In this document: piece by piece, positions 5,193 to 9,709 of the stretch | How the letters are laid out: each line of letters starts with the position of its first letter | Numbering within the stretch: position 1 is the stretch's first letter | Assembly (NCBI GenBank): GCA_002433465.1 | Contig: DJIE01000225.1 | Coordinates: 1-9,709 of the forward strand | Reading direction: 5' to 3' | DNA: 9,709 nucleotides | Source of the DNA: Salinisphaera sp. UBA6602 | Lineage (GTDB): Bacteria > Pseudomonadota > Gammaproteobacteria > Nevskiales > Salinisphaeraceae | Program-made: the position numbers and the translations under genes | The notes under the pieces: model-generated | Told to the model about the DNA's origin: nothing | Databases searched by the model: none | Seen by the model: the letters and a program-made list of their open reading frames with translations, nothing else

Positions 5193-6455
5193 ATGACCCG
5201 AAAGAATGCCTTCTATGCCCAAAGCGGCGGCGTAACCGCCGTCATCAATGCCTCGGCCGCCGGCGTTATCGAAGCCGCGCGCGAACACAGCGACAAGATC
5301 GGCACCGTCTATGCCGGGCGCGACGGCATCGTCGGCGCGCTGACCGAAGACCTGATCGATACCTCGGCCGAGTCGGCCGGCGCGATCGCCGCCCTCAAGC
5401 ACACCCCGGCTGGCGCGTTCGGATCGGCGCGCTACAAGCTCAAGGGTCTGGAAGAAAATCGCGCCCAGTACGAACGCCTGATCGAGGTCTTCAAGGCCCA
5501 CGATATCGGTTATTTCTTCTACAACGGCGGCGGCGACTCGGCCGATACCTGCCTGAAGATCAGCCAGCTGTCGGAAAAGATGGGCTATCCGATCCAGGCG
5601 ATCCATGTACCCAAGACCATGGACAACGACCTGCCGCATACCGATTGTTCGCCCGGTTTCGGCAGCGTAGCCAAGTACACCGCGGTCTCGATTCGCGAAG
5701 CCGGTTTCGACCTGGCCAGCATGTGCAAGACCTCTACCAAGGTCTTCATCCTGGAAGTCATGGGCCGACATGCCGGCTGGACCGCGGCCGCAGGCGGCCT
5801 GGCCAGCGAAGCCGAGGGCCAGGACCCGCACGTGCTGCTGTTTCCCGAAATCGCCTTCGACGAGGAGAAATTCCTGGCCAAGGTCGATGACACGGTCAAG
5901 CGCCACGGCTACTGCACCATCGTGGCCTCCGAAGGCGTACGCAACGCCGACGGCGAGTTCCTCTCCGATGCCGGCAGCACCGACGCCTTCGGTCACAAGC
6001 AGCTCGGCGGCATGGCGCCGACGCTGGCCGAGCTGATCAAGAACAAGCTCGGCTACAAATACCACTATGCGATCGCCGACTATCTGATGCGTGCGGCGCG
6101 TCATATCGCCTCCCAGACCGACGTGGAACAGGCTTACGCCGTGGGCCGCGCCGCCGTGGAATACGCGGTCCAGGGCAAGTCCGGGATCATGGTGTCGATC
6201 GTGCGTGAGTCCGACGAGCCCTACCAATGGACCATCGGCGAGGCGCCGCTGGACGAGGTGGCCAACGTCGAAAAGATGATGCCGCGCGAATTCATCAGCG
6301 AGGACGGTTTTCATATCACCGAGGCCGCCCGGCGCTATCTCAAGCCGCTGATCGCCGGCGAAGCCTATCCGCCCTATGCGGACGGGCTGCCGCAGTACGC
6401 ACGGCTGAAGAACGTGGCCGTCGCCAAGAAGCTCAGCGAGGGCTTCGAGGTATGA
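5193..6455 (+). CDS. pfp: Pyrophosphate-dependent 6-phosphofructokinase
   Basis: It interconverts fructose 6-phosphate and fructose 1,6-bisphosphate in the cytoplasm, most likely with PPi/Pi in place of ATP, so the step is reversible and serves both glycolysis and gluconeogenesis. The 420 residues fit the long PPi-type clade and exceed ATP-PfkA (~320). Motifs: QSGGVTAVINA (10-20); YNGGGDSADT (110-119); PKTMDND (140-146), whose Lys141 replaces the Gly of ATP enzymes and marks PPi use, with Asp144 as the expected catalytic base; and VMGRHAGW (189-196), substrate binding. At the phosphate-donor site G114-D115 stand in place of the E. coli Asp103-Gly104 pair; the Asp at the second position also fits PPi use. 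AGGA (5182-5185) is the ribosome binding site, 7 bp before the ATG. ppa follows 72 bp downstream on the same strand. Confidence 0.93.
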   Translation: MTRKNAFYAQSGGVTAVINASAAGVIEAAREHSDKIGTVYAGRDGIVGALTEDLIDTSAESAGAIAALKHTPAGAFGSARYKLKGLEENRAQYERLIEVFKAHDIGYFFYNGGGDSADTCLKISQLSEKMGYPIQAIHVPKTMDNDLPHTDCSPGFGSVAKYTAVSIREAGFDLASMCKTSTKVFILEVMGRHAGWTAAAGGLASEAEGQDPHVLLFPEIAFDEEKFLAKVDDTVKRHGYCTIVASEGVRNADGEFLSDAGSTDAFGHKQLGGMAPTLAELIKNKLGYKYHYAIADYLMRAARHIASQTDVEQAYAVGRAAVEYAVQGKSGIMVSIVRESDEPYQWTIGEAPLDEVANVEKMMPREFISEDGFHITEAARRYLKPLIAGEAYPPYADGLPQYARLKNVAVAKKLSEGFEV

Positions 6456-6477
6456 AACCACGTCGCGCCGCATCGGT

Positions 6478-6483
6478 TACAAT
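6478..6483 (+). promoter_or_regulatory. Possible -10 box for a separate ppa promoter
   Basis: TACAAT in the 72-bp pfp-ppa gap matches the -10 consensus at five of six bases, 45 bp before the ppa ATG. No acceptable -35 box lies 16-18 bp upstream, so a dedicated promoter is only possible; cotranscription with pfp remains the simpler reading. Confidence 0.25.
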
Positions 6484-6527
6484 CGGTCGCCACAAATTCG
6501 AACATTCACCTTCGCAAGGGGTCTGAA

Positions 6528-7061
6528 ATGGGCTTTGAAGCCATTACACCGGGCAAGAAAGCACCGGACGAAGTCAACGTCGTTATCGAGATCGTGGAAG
6601 GCTCGAGCTCGGTCAAGTACGAAGTCGACAAGGACACCAACTGTCTCATGGTCGATCGTTTCATGAACGTGGCCATGCACTACCCGGCCAACTACGGTTT
6701 CGTGCCGCAGACGCTGTACGACGACGGCGATCCCGTCGACGTGCTGGTGCTCACCCCCGAGCCGATTGTGCCCGGCTGCGTGATCAAGGCCCGTCCGGTG
6801 GCCGTACTCGGCACCGAGGACGAATCCGGCCTGGACGCCAAGATCCTGTGCGTGCCCACCGACAAGATCGCCACCAACTATTACAGGGACATCAAGGATC
6901 TCGCCGACGTCGACGAGCGCCTTAAGAACAAGATCCAGCACTTCTTCGAGCATTACAAGGATCACGAAGAAGGCAAGTGGGTGAAGATCACCGGCTGGGA
7001 AGGCGCTGAAAAAGCCAAGGCCGAAATCAACAAGTCGATCGAGGCCTACAACAAGGGCTGA
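6528..7061 (+). CDS. ppa: Inorganic pyrophosphatase (family I, soluble)
   Basis: It hydrolyses PPi to two phosphates in the cytoplasm with Mg2+, pulling biosynthetic reactions forward. The 177 residues match E. coli PPase (about 176), and the active-site residues line up with an offset of about one: E21, K30, E32, R44, Y56, then the signature DDGDPVDV (65-72) with metal ligands D66, D68 and D71, followed by D98, D103, K105, Y143 and K144. The start is well supported by AAGGGG (6516-6521), 6 bp before the ATG. It sits 72 bp behind pfp on the same strand and is followed by an intrinsic terminator, so pfp-ppa may form one transcript. The pairing is functionally curious because this enzyme removes the PPi that PPi-PFK uses. 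Confidence 0.97.
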   Translation: MGFEAITPGKKAPDEVNVVIEIVEGSSSVKYEVDKDTNCLMVDRFMNVAMHYPANYGFVPQTLYDDGDPVDVLVLTPEPIVPGCVIKARPVAVLGTEDESGLDAKILCVPTDKIATNYYRDIKDLADVDERLKNKIQHFFEHYKDHEEGKWVKITGWEGAEKAKAEINKSIEAYNKG

Positions 7062-7120
7062 TCGCCATACGGCCGCTGTCAGTCCCAATGCCTCAAGGCA
7101 TCGACAGGCTGCACAGACCG

Positions 7121-7157
7121 AAAAAGCCCCCGACCGGTTCGCCGGCGGGGGCTTTTT
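7121..7157. terminator. Bidirectional intrinsic terminator between ppa and moaB
   Basis: AAAAAGCCCCCG (7121-7132) pairs with CGGGGGCTTTTT (7146-7157). Inside, CCGG (7134-7137) pairs with CCGG (7142-7145), closing a TTCG tetraloop. The flanking A5 and T5 tracts make it work on both strands: it ends ppa on the plus strand and moaB on the minus strand, 30 bp past the moaB stop. Confidence 0.95.
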
Positions 7158-7187
7158 GTTGCCTGTGTCCCGCGCTCGCCGGCGAAG

Positions 7188-7703
7188 CTAGCGCTCGGTC
7201 AGCCGCGGTAACAGTTCCTGCAGATTGCAGGGCGTAGTGCGCGCATCGATCTGGGCGGCGATCAGCTTGTCCCAGCCGTCGGCACAGGCGCCGGTCGAGC
7301 CCGGCAGACAGAAGATGATGGTTGCCTTGGCCACGCCGGCGATCGCGCGCGACTGCAACGTCGACGTACCGATCGTGTCGTAGGACAGCACCCGAAACAT
7401 TTCGCCGAAGCCGTCGATACGCCGATCGAAGAGCACCTCAACCGCCTGCGGCGTGACGTCGCGCCCGGTCAGGCCGGTCCCGCCGGTGGTAATGACCACA
7501 TCCGGCTTTTCGTCGGCGATCCAGCGGGCGACCCGGGCCCGAATTTCGTGCATGTCGTCGGTACAGATGGCCTTTTCGTGCAGATGGTGGCCGGCCGCCT
7601 CGATCCGCTCGACCAGTAGCCGGCCGGACTTGTCGGTAGCCTCGGTCCGGGTGTCCGATACCGTAAGTACGGCGATATGCAGCGGGACGAATCGGTCGCT
7701 CAT
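7188..7703 (-). CDS. moaB: Molybdenum cofactor biosynthesis protein B (MoaB/MogA family)
   Basis: This cytoplasmic protein belongs to the family that binds and adenylylates molybdopterin. In E. coli MogA does this step and the exact role of MoaB is unsettled; in organisms without MogA, MoaB-type proteins can do it. The 171 residues match E. coli MoaB (170). Motifs: TVSDTR (14-19), TTGGTGLTGRDVT (72-84, molybdopterin-binding loop with the conserved Asp82) and LPGSTGAC (133-140). The start is supported by AGGG on the complementary strand, 6 bp upstream of the ATG. It lies 117 bp after the CNNM gene on the same strand, with no other molybdenum cofactor genes in the window, so it stands alone here. 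The gap upstream holds a near-repeat of CTGTGGCA, of unknown meaning. Confidence 0.93.
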   Translation of the reverse strand: MSDRFVPLHIAVLTVSDTRTEATDKSGRLLVERIEAAGHHLHEKAICTDDMHEIRARVARWIADEKPDVVITTGGTGLTGRDVTPQAVEVLFDRRIDGFGEMFRVLSYDTIGTSTLQSRAIAGVAKATIIFCLPGSTGACADGWDKLIAAQIDARTTPCNLQELLPRLTER

Positions 7704-7787
7704 GACATACCCTGGAGTGTGCTTACAAGCCGCTCACGATGCCACAGTCCGCTGCCACAGAGCCGCGACGCCGAATACGTCACGCGC

Positions 7788-7802
7788 CCGGCGATGCGCC
7801 GG
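7788..7802. other. Short GC-rich hairpin between the CNNM gene and moaB
   Basis: CCGGCG (7788-7793) pairs with CGCCGG (7797-7802) around a 3-nt loop, 18 bp past the stop of the CNNM gene. No U-tract follows on either strand. It may attenuate transcription or protect an mRNA end; it is not a classical terminator. Confidence 0.35.
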
Positions 7803-7820
7803 CAGCGCTCGTAACCGCTA

Positions 7821-8942
7821 TCAGACCGGCGAGCCGGCCGAGGACTCGTGCCGGGCGGCGGCGCGGCGCCGGGCAGCAGCCTCGTCCTCGTCGAGGTCCT
7901 GTTCGATGAGGCCGAGCTTGCGCGCACGCCGCTTCCACTGTTCGCGCGCCATCACCCGCATGTCCTCGACCTTGTCACCCTCGTCCATGATTTCCAGGCC
8001 AAGCATGGTTTCGACCACGTCTTCCATGGTCGCGACACCCACGATATCGCCGTACTCGTCGACCACGACGGCCAGCTGCTGCTGACGCTCGAGCAGATTG
8101 CGAAAAAGTCCGTAAAGCGACAGGGATTCGGGCACGACGAGCACGTCGCGCTGAATCGCCGACAGCGCCGTACCGTGGCGATCGCGGGCGATTTCGCTGA
8201 GCACGTCCGACAGCAGCACGAAGCCGGTGATCTCGTGGCCGTCTTGCGAAAACACCGGCAGGCGCGAAATACGCCGCGTGCCCAGCGTTTCGAACACCTC
8301 GGTCACGGTCTCGTTTTCGGTGAAGGCCATCATCACCACGCGCGGGGTGAGTACGTCCTTTACCCGCAGCGAGGGAAAGTGCAGCAGGTTGCGCAAAATG
8401 CGCGATTCCTCGATATCGAACACGCCTTCGGCTTCGCCCTGATCGGCCATGGCCTGGAACTCGTCGCGCGAGAAAGCCGGCCCGGTATGCTTGGGCGTAA
8501 GCAGCTTGGTGACCACCATCGACAGCGCCACCAGCGGATAGAGCGCTTTGGTCATCCATTGCAGCAGCAGCGCCGCGCTGGGCGCCAGCTGTTTCCAGTA
8601 GTTCGCGCCCAGCGTTTTCGGAATAATCTCGGAAATCACCAGGATCAACAGCGTGAGCACGATCGAAGTCGCGGTCAGATAACCGTTGCCGAACACCACC
8701 TGGGATTGGGCGCCCACCCCCGCCGCGCCGATGGTGTGCGCGATCGTATTCAGGCTCAGCAGCGCCGACAGTGGCCGATCGATATCCGACTTGAGCGTAT
8801 CGAGACGCTCGCCGACATGCCCGCCTTCCTTCTGCTTCAACGCGATATACGAGGGCGTGATCGACAGCAGAACCGCCTCCAGCACAGAGCATAAAAACGA
8901 TACGCCCAGTGCAAGAAACAGATAGAGAAGAAGTAGCGCCAT
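7821..8942 (-). CDS. CNNM (DUF21) and CBS-pair membrane protein, probable divalent-cation transporter
   Basis: Members of the CNNM/CorB family sit in the inner membrane and are linked to Mg2+ (and Co2+) efflux, gated by a cytoplasmic CBS pair that binds adenine nucleotide. The 373 residues comprise a CNNM domain with hydrophobic segments at about 3-28, 57-77, 90-108 and 125-147, including the conserved SEIIPKTLG (104-112); an amphipathic linker (FSRDEFQAMADQGEAEG, 157-173); CBS1 at about 194-254 (VKDVLTPRVVMM, ISRLPVF); and CBS2 at about 263-318 (VVDEYGDIVGVATMEDVVE). The C-terminal transporter-associated CorC_HlyC domain of longer relatives is absent; instead there is a charged Arg/Ala/Glu-rich tail (about 325-373). 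The start at 8942 gives the expected membrane N-terminus, although the ribosome binding site (GGGTG) is weak. It diverges from the helicase gene. Confidence 0.93.
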   Translation of the reverse strand: MALLLLYLFLALGVSFLCSVLEAVLLSITPSYIALKQKEGGHVGERLDTLKSDIDRPLSALLSLNTIAHTIGAAGVGAQSQVVFGNGYLTATSIVLTLLILVISEIIPKTLGANYWKQLAPSAALLLQWMTKALYPLVALSMVVTKLLTPKHTGPAFSRDEFQAMADQGEAEGVFDIEESRILRNLLHFPSLRVKDVLTPRVVMMAFTENETVTEVFETLGTRRISRLPVFSQDGHEITGFVLLSDVLSEIARDRHGTALSAIQRDVLVVPESLSLYGLFRNLLERQQQLAVVVDEYGDIVGVATMEDVVETMLGLEIMDEGDKVEDMRVMAREQWKRRARKLGLIEQDLDEDEAAARRRAAARHESSAGSPV

Positions 8943-9066
8943 GTCACCCGTACTCGCTTACGCCGCCCAGGCGCAGGCATTGATTTAGTTGATTTCCCTG
9001 CAACCTGCGACACGCGGTCGCCGGATTCGTTCTAGCACGCGGCTATCGTTCAATCGCCCCGGCGCG

Positions 9067-9079
9067 TATAGTGGACTAT
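9067..9079 (+). promoter_or_regulatory. Candidate -10 box of the helicase gene overlapping a palindrome
   Basis: TATAGT (9067-9072) matches the -10 consensus at five of six bases. ATAGT-GG-ACTAT (9068-9079) is a perfect palindrome overlapping it, which could be an operator or chance. No clear -35 box is seen 16-18 bp upstream. Confidence 0.4.
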
Positions 9080-9188
9080 TCGGCCCGGTGCCCGCGCGTT
9101 ATTGCGGTGTGCGCCACGCTCGCCCTCGCGAGCCGGCCGTTGCAGCCCTGCGTGTTCTCGTGGCGCTGCGATCCACGCCATCATGCCA

Positions 9189-9225
9189 TGCGGCAGCGGA
9201 TGTCTCGTGTTCATGATGTGCCGCA
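9189..9225 (+). promoter_or_regulatory. Leader stem-loop just upstream of the helicase ribosome binding site
   Basis: TGCGGCA (9189-9195) pairs with TGCCGCA (9219-9225) around a 23-nt loop, ending 7 bp before the ribosome binding site GGAAG (9233-9237). Upstream, GCGTG/CACGC (9150-9154/9174-9178) and TGGCG/CGCCA (9161-9165/9176-9180) are alternative, mutually exclusive pairings. This fits a structured leader, but regulation is not shown. Confidence 0.4.
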
Positions 9226-9244
9226 GCCCAATGGAAGACTCTCT

Positions 9245-9709
9245 ATGCCTTTTGATCAACTCGGCCTGGCGCCGTCGCTTCTCGAAGCGGTCGCCGCCGC
9301 CGGTTATAGCGAACCCACGCCTATTCAGGCCAAGGCCATCCCCGCCGTACTCGATGGCCAGGACGTACTCGCCGCGGCCCAGACCGGCACTGGCAAGACC
9401 GCTGCGTTCACCTTACCGCTTTTACACAGGCTCGGCGAAGCCCAGCAGAAAAAGCCCCGTGTGCTCGTGCTCGCCCCCACCCGTGAACTGGCCGCTCAGG
9501 TCAACGAATCGGTGCGTACCTACGGCAAGTCCGGCGCGATTCGCAGCACGGTAATCTTTGGCGGTGTCGGCTATCAGCCGCAGATCGCCCAGTTCAAGAA
9601 AGGCGTCGATATCGTCGTCGCCACCCCCGGTCGCCTGCTCGACCTGCTCCAGGAAGGCCATGCCGACCTGTCGAACATCCAGACCCTGGTGCTCGACGAA
9701 GCCGATCGC
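9245..9709 (+). CDS. rhlE: DEAD-box ATP-dependent RNA helicase, RhlE type (3' end beyond window)
   Basis: This cytoplasmic RNA helicase unwinds short duplexes using ATP; RhlE-type enzymes act in RNA decay, ribosome assembly and cold adaptation. Only the first 155 residues are inside the window, covering most of RecA-like domain 1. Motifs in order: Q motif with Phe3 and GYSEPTPIQ (20-28), Walker A AQTGTGKT (45-52), motif Ia APTRELAAQ (77-85), GG (106-107), motif Ib TPGR (127-130) and Walker B DEAD (151-154). The short N-terminus ([16 protein letters not shown]) is typical of RhlE and differs from the longer leads of DeaD and SrmB; the subfamily cannot be fixed without the C-terminal part. ATG 9245 is supported by GGAAG (9233-9237), 7 bp upstream. 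The reading frame is intact to the window edge, so the truncation is only the window boundary. Confidence 0.93.
   Translation, partial: MPFDQLGLAPSLLEAVAAAGYSEPTPIQAKAIPAVLDGQDVLAAAQTGTGKTAAFTLPLLHRLGEAQQKKPRVLVLAPTRELAAQVNESVRTYGKSGAIRSTVIFGGVGYQPQIAQFKKGVDIVVATPGRLLDLLQEGHADLSNIQTLVLDEADR

Larger units (their letters stand above)
8943..9244. other. Divergent intergenic region and rhlE leader
   Basis: This 302-bp stretch has no credible gene. Near the CNNM gene it contains a direct repeat TTGATTT (8980-8986 and 8989-8995) in an AT-rich patch, probably part of that gene's promoter region. A strong -10-like TATAGT for the helicase is at 9067-9072. From there, about 165 nt of leader run to the helicase start and include several possible RNA hairpins. 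Confidence 0.6.

Noticed and set aside
5127..6473. Long minus-strand open frame opposite pfp
   Set aside because: It mirrors pfp codons, lacks any recognisable motif, and pfp itself is unmistakable. Similar antisense frames opposite mpl, ppa and the CNNM gene were dropped for the same reason.
7061..7188. Small gene or RNA between ppa and moaB
   Set aside because: The only clear structure is the bidirectional terminator; the remaining bases show no start, ribosome binding site or tRNA-like fold.

Overview
The window is GC-rich, gene-dense bacterial chromosome. The set Mpl, RNase D with an HRDC tail, MoaB, family I pyrophosphatase and an RhlE-type helicase points to a gammaproteobacterium. The short-lid adenylate kinase and PPi-type phosphofructokinase recall groups such as Xanthomonadales, Nevskiales or Salinisphaerales. 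A Salinisphaera-like halophile would fit, but this is an impression from family resemblance and was not tested.

Layout. 1-410 shows no convincing gene and contains AT-rich patches. 411-692 (+) encodes a small exported EF-hand protein. 704-1259 holds five tandem copies of a ~74-bp palindromic element on a ~110-bp period, closed by a strong bidirectional terminator at 1261-1290. On the minus strand, a 176-residue membrane protein of unknown function (2719-3249) lies just upstream of mpl (1319-2671), probably in one transcript. rnd (3265-4431, +) diverges from them and converges on adk (4453-5010, -). A 182-bp divergent regulatory region separates adk from pfp (5193-6455, +), which is followed by ppa (6528-7061, +) and a second bidirectional terminator (7121-7157). 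moaB (7188-7703, -) and a CNNM/CBS-domain membrane protein (7821-8942, -) follow. The window ends inside an rhlE-like DEAD-box helicase gene (from 9245, +) that has a ~165-nt structured leader.

How the genes fit together. adk, pfp and ppa sit side by side and handle adenylate balance and pyrophosphate: PPi-PFK can spend PPi in glycolysis, while the soluble PPase destroys it. mpl recycles murein peptide. The others are housekeeping genes (RNase D, MoaB, CNNM transporter, helicase).

The most unusual element is the palindromic repeat array between the EF-hand gene and mpl. Its stems differ between copies through base changes that keep pairing, while its central segment stays nearly constant. 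The linkers between copies carry their own palindromes, some of unrelated sequence. This pattern suggests selection for a folded RNA or single-stranded DNA structure and is the best candidate here for something undescribed.
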